Part shown: in pieces, positions 30,813 to 41,636 of the stretch
How positions within the stretch are numbered: position 1 is the stretch's first letter
Layout of the letters: each line of letters opens with the position of its first letter
NCBI GenBank assembly: GCA_030220185.1
Contig: JASPKZ010000423.1
Span: 496,001 to 560,000 of the forward strand
DNA: 64,000 nucleotides
Source of the DNA: Diploptera punctata
Lineage: Eukaryota > Arthropoda > Insecta > Blattodea > Blaberidae
Reading direction: 5' to 3'
The notes under the pieces: generated by a model
What the model was told of the DNA's origin: nothing
Seen by the model: only the letters and a program-made list of their open reading frames with translations
The model's database searches: none
Made by a program: the position numbers and the translations under genes

Positions 30813-31664
30813 TTAGTGAAGAACTTGATCTCTGTATTTCCATTCCTCTGTTCTACCATAAACCGTCCCATTTTTAAAGGTCATTGTTTTTGTCTTACTA
30901 ACATTTACAGTCAATCCCCAATTCCTACAGTATATTTCCAGTAGGTCCAGACCTCTTTGCAATCCCTTGATTGTCTTGGAACAGATAATTAAATCATCTG
31001 CATACAACAGGACTGGGATTCTAACATTTCCTATCTCCGGAGCCTCAATTTCTCCTTCTAGCATTACGTCTACAATATCATCAACGAATAGATTAAATAG
31101 CATTGGTGATAAAATGCAACCATGTCTCATTCCCCGATTGGCTTCACTGCTCTCTGTAATGTGCCCTTGGTCTACTTTTATACAAAATTTAAGATATTTA
31201 TAAATTGACATTATAGCATGTATCATTTTATGAGACAATCCTTTCCGATTTAATTTTTCCCAAAGTGCGCTTCGGTCCACAGTATCAAATACCATCTTAA
31301 AATCAATGAATGCACAAAATAATTTACCCCCCTTCATTTTCAGATTGTCATCAATTAATGTTCTCAGAACAAATAGGTTGTCCACCATGGAGTACCCTTC
31401 TCTAAAACCTGCCTGATATTTTGAGAGCCTATTGTTCTCTTTAGCCCATTGTCTGATTCGTTCGTAAAGTACTTTACAATATATTTTTCCGAACACTGAC
31501 AAGAGACAAATTCCCCTATAACTTTCTGGTATCTGTGCCCCACCTTTCCCTTTGTATAGCGGTTGGATGACACCTGTCGCCCAGGCTTCCGGATAATCTC
31601 CTCCATTAAAAAGTTTGTTGATCGCAGTTTTCAAAACGTCTAATAATTTATTGGATGATATCAT
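30813..31664 (-). pseudogene. LINE-S reverse transcriptase domain
   Basis: 283 codons carrying the RT motifs in order: IQPLYKGKGGAQIPESYRGI, CAFIDFKMVFDTV (motif A, with the usual AFD as VFD), GMRHGCILSPMLFNLFVDDI (motif B) and VLLYADDLIICSKTIKGLQ (motif C, YADD intact). It would make DNA from LINE RNA at the target site. The end runs into frameshifts near 30810. The family usually has an upstream AP endonuclease, which is truncated off here. Confidence 0.92.
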
Positions 31665-32377
31665 ATTTTCAAGAATTCCCCTGGTATTCCATCAATTCCA
31701 GGTGCTTTACCATTCTTTAAACATTTAATGGAAGAAACCACTTCATTTTTCGAAATATCCTGATCCAGTAATTGAATATGAATTGGGTCAGGGATCTCAA
31801 CTATATTTCCTTGATTATATCTTAACCTCTCATTTCCCAGCACCCTATCAAAGTAACTTCTCCATTCCCCGGGCGTTATTCTTGTCCGGTTTATGGACTT
31901 TACTTTGAGTTCCCTTAACGCTTTCCATATGTCCTCAATGTTCCCACTTTCAGTCGCGACTCTCATTTCTTCGGATTTCTTATTTTGCCATGCTATATTT
32001 GTTTCTGCCAATAATTCTTTATATTCCTTTCTCTCTTGCGCATAATTTTTTCTGCTTTCATCTGTGCTTTCTTTTCTAAACTTTAAAAGACTACTTTCGA
32101 CAAATTTCTTCTTCTTTCTACATGCATTATTGTACCACCCTTTGTCCTTCTGGTTCATTACGTATTTAACCTTGAATTTTTCCCCTGCTTTTTGAAAACA
32201 TTCTGTCAAAGTTTTAATAATTTCCTCCCCGCTAAGATCATTTAATTGCAGATCCTGTATTAGCGTTTCCAAACTCCTGATAAATTCTTCTCTCAGATCC
32301 TCGATCCACCTGAAACGGATAATTGGCCGCAATATTGTTGCCACCTCATCATTAACTGTCTCACTAATACCTTTCAT
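31661..32377 (-). pseudogene. LINE-S ORF2, region before the RT palm
   Basis: 238 open codons: LRPIIRFRWIEDLREEFIRS, then a lysine-rich helix region (GWYNNACRKKKKFVESSLLK), ending LKNGKAPGIDGIPGEFLKI. The KAPG.DGIP phrase opens RT domain 1 of LINEs. One base change of frame at about 31664 separates it from the next ORF, which continues directly with the same domain. Confidence 0.88.
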
Positions 32378-32379
32378 AT

Positions 32380-32590
32380 TTAAAATAAGTTTGTTTGGGA
32401 AGTGGTGTGATTCAATTCTGTTAGTAACAGCTGAGGTATTCTATCTGTAGGCATTCTCTTGACATGTTCATACCAGTTGTTCCTCATGTTGTCAATTCTA
32501 TTTGTTAAATTAAAAATGTTTAAGTCCTTCCTAATATCCTCACTTCTTTTCTTGTCCAAAATTGTCACACCTGCTACTGAACGTGCCACT
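32380..32590 (-). pseudogene. LINE-T fragment abutting LINE-S
   Basis: KKRSEDIRKDLNIFNLTNRI, DNMRNNWYEHVKRMPTDRIP, QLLL. Intact over 69 codons. Confidence 0.8.
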
Positions 32591-32877
32591 TTGTAACTAA
32601 TATTGCATACTTACTGTTATTGTTGATGTGCATCATAATTTGACATTCCCACATACAATCTTGGTTGCTATGAAAACAAAAGAAATCCCACTTCTTTAAA
32701 AAAGACCAAGAGCACTAGTGCGGTAAGTAAAAACGTTTATTTTGAAATATTGATAGTGATACTGCAATTTGTATTAATTTCGGTATTAATCCATCACATC
32801 CAGCTTTCCACGCCTCTTCTATTTCATCATTTCTGCACACATGGTCTATAACTTTCTACTCCATCCATCCATCCATA
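32591..32877. other. Unassigned spacer
   Basis: AT-rich, ending in a (CCAT)n run just before SINE-C. Confidence 0.45.
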
Positions 32878-33222
32878 GTAATTCTGCCCGAAGGCAGGTC
32901 CTTCACTGCAATCATAGCATTTTCATGCTATGCTTGCAGCTTTACTAGGGAATTGTGTACGTGTGGTAGCTTCCCGTTGCTTTCCACACCGGTGAAGGAT
33001 GATGATGATGATAATAATGATAAGGGTGATGATGATGAAGATGATGGCCATATGATTTCGGGGACCGTTTGGGCCTTAAAGTTTTTCCTGACATTTGTCT
33101 TACAGGTGAGGAAAAACCCCGATAAAAACCTCACCCAGAAAAACTGCCCCGACCTGGGATCGAACCCGGGCCGCTGCGTGACAAGGCAGCACGCTACCTC
33201 GAGACCACAGCGGTGGACACTT
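32878..33222 (-). mobile_element. SINE-C with expanded internal (GAT)n
   Basis: Minus-strand head CCGCTGTGGTCTCGAGGTAG and B box GGTTCGATCCCAGGTC. The GATGATG stretch in the body is expanded (33000-33046). ACTTTCTAC occurs on both sides and is a likely TSD. Confidence 0.9.
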
Positions 33223-33420
33223 TCTACATAATCAGAAATAAATCCCAAATCAAATTGGTTTTACAATTTAAACAAATATAATATATTTTGACCAACAATA
33301 CTTATTTTCCATAGCAACACATATCACCTTCTGAAATCTAACATTTATCTTCAATTATATTTATTAATATTTTAACTAATATCTTAATTACTAAAATAAA
33401 TACACATAGTGCAAAAAAAT

Positions 33421-33553
33421 AGTATGCGATACTTATGTGGTAAACACATAACGGAATCTCGGAAATATAAAAAACTCGACGCAAGCGCCTCGTTTTTTTT
33501 AACTTTTCCTCGATCCGTATCAAGTGTTTACCGCACTCGTATCGCAATATACT
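33421..33553. mobile_element. Palindromic MITE-like element, ~65-bp arms
   Basis: The left arm TATGCGATACTTATGTGGTA..AACACATAACGG.ATCTCGG pairs with the right arm ending TACCGCACTCGTATCGCA. The arms are imperfect but colinear to a centre near 33485 (CGACGCAAGCGCC). Confidence 0.7.
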
Positions 33554-33878
33554 GTGTTCCCACAGAGATTGTCACTTTTCGAAGTTGCGGTGCAATGAAT
33601 CTGAATTTAATATTTTAAATGTTAAAACATGATATTTTATAAAACTCTCCTAAGGGCTCATTTATAAATTAAATTAAATTATATCAGTATTTTTTGTCCA
33701 ATATGCGGTCAGAATGAACCCTACGGCATTATTTTGTGGGTTTATAAAAAATATACTGTATTTTATATTACATTTCCGATAACATAAAATGTGTACCATT
33801 ATTTTATTTTCAAATTATATTTAGTGATTTTAAAGTTTTTGGATTCATTTTTACCGATATGAACTCATTTTCAAGAAT

Positions 33879-33880
<2 letters not shown>
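33554..33880. other. Unassigned AT-rich spacer
   Basis: No feature recognised. Confidence 0.5.

Positions 33881-33915
<35 letters not shown>
33881..33915. repeat. (TA)n microsatellite
   Basis: Uninterrupted TA run. Confidence 0.95.
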
Positions 33916-33922
<7 letters not shown>

Positions 33923-33959
33923 TCTGGATTGTTTCTGTTATTTACACTGGTATCCTCAA

Positions 33960-34200
33960 TCAAAATATACTTTTTTTTCTTCGACACGTCCGAGTCCTGC
34001 GTGTCTGCTTTTGTCATATTTCTCTTCTTCATATTGTCTTGAATTCCTTTTATCCACGTTGGCATTGGTCTACAACGTTACCCTTTTCCAGGAGGTATCC
34101 ATTTCAATATTTCTTTGTTTCTGTGTCCCATCGTCTCATTAAATGTCCATATCATTTTAGTTACATTTCTTCAATCTCTCAAGGCATCTGACCCTCTCAG
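33960..34200 (-). pseudogene. LINE-V extreme C-terminus
   Basis: The minus strand reads EILKWIPPGKG, then PTWIKGIQDNMKKRNMTKAD and a tail. The W.PPGK...P.WIKGI pattern is that of the other LINE-V copies. Confidence 0.65.
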
Positions 34201-34576
34201 TCTGAATAAAAAACTAAAGCACCAAATAAAATATAAGATAATTGGAATTAGCATCTTCATTTCAGCTTTTTCTTGAAATCCACGTTACTATGTGATTTAC
34301 TTGTAACCTTGAAGTGCGTTCAATTGCTTCAATGTCATTGTCATCACATATTATGTATCATCGTTTTGATGATGTTACTAGCTCCAGTTCAAGCGATAGG
34401 GCATTTACGCTGATTGTGAAAAAAAGAGAGATCCAGAAGATTTACGCTGAGTGGTGAAAAAAAAGAGGGACACAGTGGAAAATACAGATTTACATACTGG
34501 GAGATGTACAGTCAAGGTAAGAATTCATTAGCAATGCATTTTGTTCGCTGCCAAGCTACAGTACAATCTTATACCA
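34201..34576. other. Unassigned spacer
   Basis: A local duplication, TTTACGCTGA.TGTGAAAAAAAGAG, occurs twice (34406-34430, 34440-34465). No gene. Confidence 0.45.
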
Positions 34577-35000
34577 CTAACTAACTAACTCGCTGGAACT
34601 ATCGAACCTGTAGGTTCGTGACCACGGGGACATAAGCTTCTCAGACATCCTTAGCCTGAGCTAATGGTTTCCAATCATCCCCTGTGCAATCTACGTCCAT
34701 AAAATCAATGTTAATGTTATTATCCCACCTCATTCTTGATTTACCAACTGGGCGTTTTCTCTCTAGTTTTCCTGGAAGCAGGTTCCATTTCGCTCTTTCA
34801 TTCTCCATTCTTGCCACATGTTCTGCCCTTCACAGTCTACGAGACAGCTGTTGTTATTATATCTGGTTTCCTATGAAGACCATGTAGTTCACTGTTATAT
34901 AGTCTTTCATTCTCCTGTCTGTTCATCTCTCTTTTGTTCATCATATTTTACAATGTTATTCTCAAATACTCGTAATATTTCCTCCTCCCTTAAAATAATA
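34577..35000 (-). mobile_element. LINE-W C-terminal copy
   Basis: Antisense LINE-W starting CTAACTAACTAACTCGCTGG and running to CTCAAATACTCGTAATATTT. Several indels; no long frame. Confidence 0.82.
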
Positions 35001-35049
35001 TTAACCGCGAAGAATAATATTAACAGTGATTTGACGAAGGTGAAATTAA

Positions 35050-35160
35050 TTATACATTTATTTACTTAGTCTGGTGGGGTTAAGGTCATGTGGACTTCTC
35101 TTCCACTCACCAGTTCAAACATATTATGTTACATTCAAATACAAAATGCACAATATTAGA
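35050..35160 (-). mobile_element. LINE-X 3' terminus only
   Basis: Antisense of the TGGAAGAGAAG...CTTAAC.CC terminus (35070-35100). The CACTG element starts right beside it. Confidence 0.6.
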
Positions 35161-35163
35161 TAA

Positions 35164-35708
35164 CACTGGTCAACATGATTTTCGTCTCATGAGTACCAAT
35201 AGGTGTACTTAATGCAGTTTTATATCGTGTTTTCAAATATGTATTCGGAATTTCACCATCACCGACAGTTTTTTTATTTGAATTTGAATTAATGGATTTA
35301 AATAATTATTTTTTTAATAAACTTTTTTCGTCCATTTGTCCTGTGAGCGATGAGCACGGGAAACACTTTCATCAGGAGATTTCAGCTATGGAAAAGAGAT
35401 ATCAAGGCAAATGGAATCCTAATATGCTGGCCGATTATTGTTGGACCATCAAGAGGGATGCTCCACAGGCGAAATATAGCAGAAAATCGTCATTTCTTAC
35501 TTTCTAGGTGAGTCCGAATGTTCGAATAATGTGTAGTTACGAATGTAGACAATATTAAAGTGTTTGAAATTATAAATGCCTGTTTCTTGGAAACCTTGCG
35601 CGATGGAGAAAAACCGACATCACATTTGAATTCAGGAGAATAAATACTATCAGAATCACATATTTTCCTTTCTGAGACAAAAAAAAGTTTCGTTTTTGTT
35701 GCTCAGTG
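35164..35708 (+). mobile_element. CACTG-ended DNA element, second copy, TAA TSD
   Basis: Begins CACTGGTCAACATGATTTTC and ends GTTGCTCAGTG. TAA lies at 35161-35163 and 35709-35711. It is the reverse-oriented relative of 21519-22075, with small indels only. Confidence 0.85.
35292..35507 (+). CDS. Conserved ORF in the CACTG element, second copy
   Basis: 71 codons: CPVSDEHGKHFHQEISAMEK, RYQGKWNPNMLADYCWTIKR, DAPQAKYSRKSSFLTF. The stop falls just before GTGAGT. It is nearly the same protein as the 21.7-kb ORF, and several differences look like single substitutions. Function unknown. Confidence 0.55.
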   Translation: MDLNNYFFNKLFSSICPVSDEHGKHFHQEISAMEKRYQGKWNPNMLADYCWTIKRDAPQAKYSRKSSFLTF

Positions 35709-35711
35709 TAA

Positions 35712-35976
35712 TAAAGGAATATCTAGCAAATCTGAGCAATAATAATAAGATCTAACAATTCAATACAGTTGAAGATAAATAAAATTATAACTAATACATG
35801 AAAATATACATAAATGAAAAACAGCTCTAATCTGCTATACACGAAGAAATAAAAATAGAAGAGAAAATAAATGCATTGAAAGTAATAAACTGTAATGAAT
35901 TAATCTACTGCTTATATACAGGCATATTAAGACATTAATAGAAAAAATCATAAATCTTAATACGGGGTAAATCATA
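35712..35976. other. Unassigned A-rich spacer
   Basis: Possibly LINE debris; no firm match. Confidence 0.4.
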
Positions 35977-37280
35977 AATATGGCTATACGTTTGATCGCG
36001 TTGTGTGATGAAAATATTACCATTACAGGAAATATGAAATTACCGTTGGAAAGGCAATTATTCTAATTATAGCAATGGAATAAAACAAGGCAGTGTAGAA
36101 CTTACGTCATTAGTCAAAAAGGCGTTGAATATGCAACAGCAAATTACAATTGCTGCATGGGCAATAACGTATGCTAATGATCGTGAGGCCGCAAGACGGG
36201 CAAGACCTGAGTTTAATGTAGCATTGCAGCCGTCGACTGTGGGAAAGTGGAGGAAACGGGAAGGATGCAGAAAATCAAACCTCCTGGAAGGCCTCGCATT
36301 AGCACGGATGCAGAAACAACGAAGAGAATTGTGGAGGCGTTCGACTCTAGCCCAACAAAAATCAATCCACTAAGCTGCAAGTGTGCTTCATATCAATAGA
36401 GTGTGTGTCGTGTTTTGAAGCGTGAGAAGTACCACCCCTTCAAACCGATTCGTGTCCACGAACTTAATGAAGACGACCCTGACAGGCGGATGGAATTTTG
36501 TGAATTTGTTGTAAGAGAATCAGCAAACGACGAACATTGGTAAAGAAAATTTCACTTTTCTGATGAAGCTCTTTTCCATGTGAACGGACGTGTTAATCGA
36601 CACAGTTGTCACTATTATGGTAAAGAGAATCCTAATGTTATTGAAGAGACGCGTTTAAGATGCGGCAAAGTCACTGCTTGGGCTATGATCGGATGGGAAG
36701 GACTGTTAGGAATGTGAATTTTGGATGAGTTTGTTAATGGTGATCGGTATAGTGATATCCTTAGACAAATTGTCCTGCCGGCAATGCAAAGTGCTGAACA
36801 TGAACAATGATTATTCTAGCAGGATGGTGCGCCTCCTCACTATGGAATTGCGGCGAGGGAAATTTTGGATGATCATTTGAAAAATCGGTGGGTGGGAAGA
36901 AGAGGCCCCGTTGAATGGCCAGCCCGTTCCCCTGACCTCAAAGCATGTGACGATTGGTTGTGGGGTTATTTGAAGGAGGAGGTTTATGTCCGGATACCTC
37001 AAGACGTCGACATGCTGAAATTAGTGACTGAGGAAGAAATTAGAGCTATTCTTCCAAACATGTTTCATAACGCAATGAATGACTTCCCAAAGCGTTGGCA
37101 ATTATGCTTGGATATAAACGGCGAACAGTTTGAAGCAATAAAGTGACTTGCTTAGTGTTGTTATAAGTGATTTATTTTGTTCTATTGTTGTAATTTGGAT
37201 TCCCTTTCCAATGATAACATCATATTTCCTTTAATAATAATTTTTTCGTCACAAAATGCGATCAAACGTATAGCCATATT
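35977..37280 (+). mobile_element. Mariner-like element of DD41D (rosa-like) type, complete but inactive
   Basis: The ends are AATATGGCTATACGTTTGAT (35977) and its inverse to 37280. Inverted similarity continues for about 110 bp (GGAAATATGA...GGAAAGG in both). TA precedes the left end; the right flank is TC, so the TSD is mutated or the border is off by a base or two. The length of 1.3 kb is normal for mariner. Confidence 0.88.
36131..37146 (+). pseudogene. DD41D mariner-like transposase
   Basis: It starts MQQQITIAAWAITYANDREA in one frame and shifts near 36255 into another, which holds PPGRPRIST (a GRPR basic linker). It then has D1 in FHFSDEALFHVNG, D2 in QDGAPPHYGIAA and a third D in RSPDLKACDDWLWG. 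41 residues separate the last two, which matches the DD41D family first known as rosa. Five in-frame stops follow the frameshift. The total of about 338 codons is full length. Confidence 0.88.
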
Positions 37281-37494
37281 TCTGAATTACACTGTACTAT
37301 TTTTATTAAATGAAGGGAAAACAAATTATTAAAATATATTAATGATATAATTCTGTCAGTTATTAAAGAAATAAATAATTTTGTTTCTGAAAGATGGTAA
37401 GTTTGGCAGTCTCTGACATAGGATGGAAGATAATTTCATGTTGTTGCAAGAGAAACTGTAAAAATTTTGAATAATACATGGCATGACGGGAAAA

Positions 37495-37580
37495 TAATGG
37501 GTCAAGATATTGGGTACGGAGTGCTTATGTTTGCGCGGCCATAAACGTCCGATTTCGATACTGCCATGAATTAGTTTATT
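37495..37580 (+). mobile_element. LINE-W 3' tail, ~85 bp
   Basis: TCAAGATATTGGGTACGGAG to GCGCGGCCATAAACG, then ATGAATTAGTTTA, matches the AQDRDxWRAYVRAAMN terminus. Confidence 0.6.
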
Positions 37581-37679
37581 AACTAAGTTTCCACAATTTC
37601 CAAAATTAATTTTCAATGTTCAGATTTTTCTGGCAGAATTACTAACCGTAAAAGAAGCTGTTAAATAGTGTGTAAATAA

Positions 37680-38304
37680 AGAAATAAAATGCTCATATAA
37701 ACAGCCCTGAAAGCAACTAATGATAAATATAACAATAACCCAATAGCTTTCGAGATTACGGAACAAATGAAGCAAAGTTCAAAACATGTTTGTGTATCAA
37801 GGGTAAGTGGGCATTGCAGAATATAAGGATATGAACGTGCGGATGTTTTAGCCAAGTCTGCAGCAGATTACAATTAAACAGTATGCATATGATCTCTGTC
37901 ACGTTTTTTCCCTGAAGTCGCAAATAAAGGAACACATAATAGGAGGATGGAACAACGTGCGGCTCAATGTCACCACAGGTATATTAACACGACAACAGTC
38001 ATTTCCAAGTATTTATGACAGAATTAAATATTGTTCCAAATTTTATACTAACACAATTCCTTACTGGTTACGGAAAATTTAATCAATACCTCCAGATATT
38101 TAACATTAGAGGAAATGCAAGTTGTAATTGTGGTATTAGCAACCAAAGTATAGAACATATTATCTTTAATTGTCCATTGTTCTGGAACGAAAGGTTCGAA
38201 ATCACACGCCTTCTAAGTAACATCGCCTGTTTAAATGAATCACCGATTACGGAAGTGTTTTTGACAGAAAATAACTACCAACTTTTAATGTATTTATAAA
38301 CAGA
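37680..38304 (+). pseudogene. LINE-Q: RNase H remnant plus CxCG...H..C end
   Basis: 37770-37875 reads SSKHVCVSRVSGHC.I.GYE, RADVLAKSAADYN, the last motif of a LINE RNase H (GNERAD.LAK). 38015-38299 is an open frame: LTQFLTGYGKFNQYLQIFNI, RGNASCNCGISNQSIEHIIF, NCPLFWNERFEIT. RNase H plus this knuckle suggests a member of the R1/I/LOA-like group. Confidence 0.82.
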
Positions 38305-38810
38305 AATGAAGTTCTTACGTTTAGTAGCAGATGCTGACAATTTAGGACAGAAAAATAAATGAAGATATTAGAAAATACTTATATATTTTAATTTAATAAA
38401 TAGATTTGACAATATGAGAAACAAATGGTATGAACATGTGCCTGCAGGTAGAATCCCCCAACTGTTATTAACCCTTAAATTCAAAATGTATCTTATAAGA
38501 TACACCAATTGGTTTCATTCATTTGATAATTAGAATAAAAACAGATGAAAACTAACGACAAGAAATTAGTTATTCTTTGTAGAATTTCACAATTTACCAC
38601 ATAATAACAGTTACGCACCATTTCGTTTTCACTGCGGTCCGCCACATTTAAGTAACTGATACGTTAAATAAATGTTTTGCTAATTTAAGGGTTAAAGTAC
38701 TAACCAATACAACATAGAAGTGATGGACACCCATTTAATAGATGAGAAGATTCATTAATTCCCACTTGAATGTGAAAAGAGGTCAAGGCCTAAGAAGAAG
38801 ATAAATGAGG
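38305..38810 (+). pseudogene. LINE-T fragment, split by a TTAA MITE
   Basis: Part 1 reads IYFNLINRFDNMRNKWYEHV, PAGRIPQLLL. After the insert it continues with TNTTX.RSDGHPFNR-type sequence and a (GAA)-rich tail, matching 29255-29385. Confidence 0.78.
38472..38691. mobile_element. 220-bp piggyBac-type MITE
   Basis: Begins CCCTTAAATT and ends AATTTAAGGG. TTAA is duplicated at 38468-38471 and 38692-38695. TTAA targets and CCC termini are the piggyBac signature. The insert interrupts LINE-T exactly. It contains TTTTCACTGCGGTCCGCC (38612). Confidence 0.88.
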
Positions 38811-39406
38811 CTCATAAAAATGCTTTTATTGTAGATCAAATTATATTACGATTCATAACTTTGTATGAACTATAACCCTAATGTACCTAAGGTGAAAAGG
38901 GTTTAAAAATTTCGAATAATAACAAAATTGTATGTAATGTTGGTGCCTGCGTTCAGGTGAGAAATATTTGGGGACACACTGAGCTCTGCAGGAGTGCTGC
39001 TCTATTATTCTGTGCTGTTGAAGAGGGCAGTGGGGGGTTAGAAGGGATCTCATTAGTCAATGCAATTGTGTGTATTGATGACGATGACGATGGCCTAGTG
39101 TGGGGTTATTGGAGCTGTGACTCATGAATGCCATATAATAACGACATAAGCATTGGGTGTGAGAGGGGTTGGTCAAGCATGCACCTATTCATCATAACCA
39201 TGATCATAACAATCTAAGTGACGCCAGAGAATTACTGCACTAAAATACCGATCATATTCCAAGTGTTATTACGTTGTAACATGCCTTACATAGTGACTGC
39301 TCTTTACTGCACCAACACATAGCTTAGATCAGGGCTACACCATTCCACAGCTAAGCTTACATCCATGCTTCCTCTACCAGATGTTTACTAGGCAATTTTC
39401 AACGAC
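38811..39406. other. Unassigned spacer
   Basis: No ORF with recognisable content. GATGACGATGACGATGG at 39075 is a short repeat. Confidence 0.45.
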
Positions 39407-39469
39407 ATATCTCAGAGAAAAATCTATTAAAATAAATTTTTCTCTGAGATATTCTAATAATTATTAGAA
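39407..39469. repeat. Hairpin followed by an 18-bp perfect palindrome
   Basis: ATATCTCAGAGAAAAAT (39407-39423) pairs perfectly with 39436-39452. TTCTAATAATTATTAGAA is 39452-39469. Confidence 0.85.
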
Positions 39470-39574
39470 TATTTTTAATAATAATAATCTTCTTTATTAG
39501 GAATTTCTCTGCATTACAGAACGTTTTCCTAAAGCTCATTGTAAATTTTACTCCTCCATGAATCTCTAGGAAGC

Positions 39575-39930
39575 TTTTGAGATGTGGATATGGGGAAGAA
39601 TGGAACGTATAAACTGGACAGACAAAGTAAGAAATGAAGATGTGCTAGACAGAGTGGGTGAAAGAAGAACAATGCTGGAACTCATAAAGAAGAGGAAAAG
39701 AAATTGGATTGGCCACTGGCTAAGAAGAAACTGCCTGCTGAAGGATGCTCTAGAAGGAATGGTCAACGGAAAGAAAGTTAGAGGCAGAAAAAGACATCAG
39801 ATGATAGACAATATTAAAATAAATGGTTTGTATGGAGATACAAAAAGGAAAGCTGAGTCGAGGAAAGAGTGGAGAATGCTGAGTTTGCAGTGAAACACCT
39901 GCACTTGAGCAGAACACTATGAATGAATGA
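39575..39930 (+). pseudogene. LINE-U C-terminus, best copy
   Basis: WIWGRMERINWTDKVRNEDV, LDRVGERRTMLELIKKRKRN, WIGHWLRRNCLLKDALEGMV, NGKKVRGRKRHQMIDNIKIN, GLYGDTKRKAESRKEWRMLS. An open frame of 103 codons. The tail is (GAAT)n. The landmarks N.LIGHWLRR and RGRxRxQMID are those of a widespread insect LINE family. Confidence 0.85.
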
Positions 39931-40074
39931 ATAAATCTCTATTCTCTGCATCACTCTCCGTTAATACTCTCGACAACATAATCCTAAGCACTCCTTGAAT
40001 CCAATGTTCTTTTGGTCTTCCCTTTCTTCTGTTGCCCTAAACTTCAAAATGTAATATAATGTCACTATCTTGTC

Positions 40075-40077
<3 letters not shown>

Positions 40078-40131
<54 letters not shown>
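40078..40131. repeat. (AAT)n microsatellite
   Basis: Uninterrupted. Confidence 0.95.
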
Positions 40132-40133
<2 letters not shown>

Positions 40134-40139
40134 GTCCAT

Positions 40140-40305
40140 TCATAGTAATTCTGCCCGAAGGTAGGTCCTTCACTGCAATCATAGCATTTTCATGCTATGC
40201 TTTCAGCTTTACTAGGGATTTGTTGGTGTGATAGCTTACCGTTGCTTTCCACACCGATGAAGGATGATGATGATGATGATGATAATGATAAGGATGATGA
40301 TGATG
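40140..40305 (-). mobile_element. SINE-C, 3' half
   Basis: Terminal AGCATTTTCATGCTATG hairpin and CTTTCCACACCGATGAAGG. It lacks the tRNA head and passes into (AAT)n at the GAT-repeat stage. Confidence 0.85.
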
Positions 40306-40309
40306 GCCA

Positions 40310-40338
40310 TAATGATAATAATAATAATAATAACAATA

Positions 40339-40394
<56 letters not shown>

Positions 40395-40395
40395 T
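40310..40395. repeat. (AAT)n microsatellite
   Basis: Slightly interrupted. Confidence 0.95.
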
Positions 40396-40639
40396 GTATT
40401 ACTTTATTTATCATGTATATGCATCAGATAAAGAATGGAGAGATCAACCTCAAGGACATTACAATTAAATAGAAGTATGAAACTAGATACGTTAATTTTT
40501 GCAGGATGATGTAGCATAAGTACAACCCTAAATGGGCGAATTTTAATATTAAGTATATATAATTTTAACAAAATAGGTATAAAATATAATTTATATTTTT
40601 ATATACAGATTTCAATGTTTACGTACCTTTATGTGCCTA

Positions 40640-41470
40640 CATTTTTATTTTCCTTAACCACTCGTCTCTACCCATCTACTCCATGTCCTAATCCTTCTTC
40701 TTCTCATTACGGTTCCTATTTCTTGAATCCACGAATTTCGATATCTTCCTTTCTTTGTTCTTCCAGGTAGGCTGCATTTGAATATTTTTCCGGGTAATAT
40801 TTATATATTTTTTTAATTCGTCTTACATGCCCATACCAATTTAAATGCTTATATCTTATATAATCTACTATTGAGTATTTATTTAATATTAACTTTTCTC
40901 GTATGACTTTATATACTTTTTTAATTTTGACCATCTTGCTGCTCTTCTCAAGAAATCAATTTCAATCGAGATAAATTTTTGTTCTAATTTTTGGTTGACT
41001 TCCCATGCTTCTGCGTCACGTGTGACAGTATTGTTCACTATTGAACTATATATTTTAACTTAATTTTCCTGGTTATATGTCTGTTACATAGGACCCCATT
41101 TAATATTGCTGTTATTGCTCTACCTTCATTTATTTTGTTCTTAATGTCACTTTCTTGTCTATCCTCTTTATCTATCCAGATACTCAAATTCTTCACATCC
41201 TCTAATATACTCCTTCTGATCTTCTAAAATTAAGTTTCTGCTGCACATCCCATATAAAATGTTTTCTTCTGAATTTATTTTCAAATCCCAATTATCGCAT
41301 TCGTCCAATAATTTTTTTTTCAACATAAACTCCATATCTTCATATTCTTGTAAAATCATTACTAGGTCATCCTCAAATAACAGTGCGTATATAGTATCCG
41401 TTGATAAATTTCCAATTGGTACATCCATTCCTGAACAGTTTTCCTCCAGTTTGACAGTGGTTTATGTATA
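40640..41470 (-). pseudogene. LINE-V: RT motif C region to C-terminus
   Basis: The minus strand has YALLFEDDLVMILQEYEDME (motif C as FEDD), KLLDECDNWDLKINSEENIL, FEYLDR, then after gaps NKYSIVDYIRYKHLNWYGHV, RRIKKIYKYYPEKYSNAAYL. It covers more of LINE-V than the other copies. The Ala of YADD is replaced by Glu. Confidence 0.82.
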
Positions 41471-41505
41471 AATATTTTAAATAATATAATAATGATAATA
41501 ATTTT

Positions 41506-41508
<3 letters not shown>

Positions 41509-41541
<33 letters not shown>
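41509..41541. repeat. (TA)n microsatellite
   Basis: TA run ending in CACA. Confidence 0.95.
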
Positions 41542-41545
<4 letters not shown>

Positions 41546-41636
41546 GTTAATTTTAGCAGATGTTGTAGCATTAGTGGCACCTTCAGAGGACAAATTACAA
41601 TATTCAGTATATAATTTAAAGGACATATGCATCAAG

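Larger units (their letters stand above)
29403..32377 (-). mobile_element. LINE-S, 5'-truncated but with complete RT domain
   Basis: Nearly 3 kb of one minus-strand LINE: pre-RT region, RT, post-RT and Cys/His end, then a 3' UTR holding a minisatellite and the terminus GCACGGGC...GCCGTACGTGC (also seen at 62105). The AP endonuclease is missing. It abuts a LINE-T piece at 32380. It is the longest LINE here. Confidence 0.88.
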
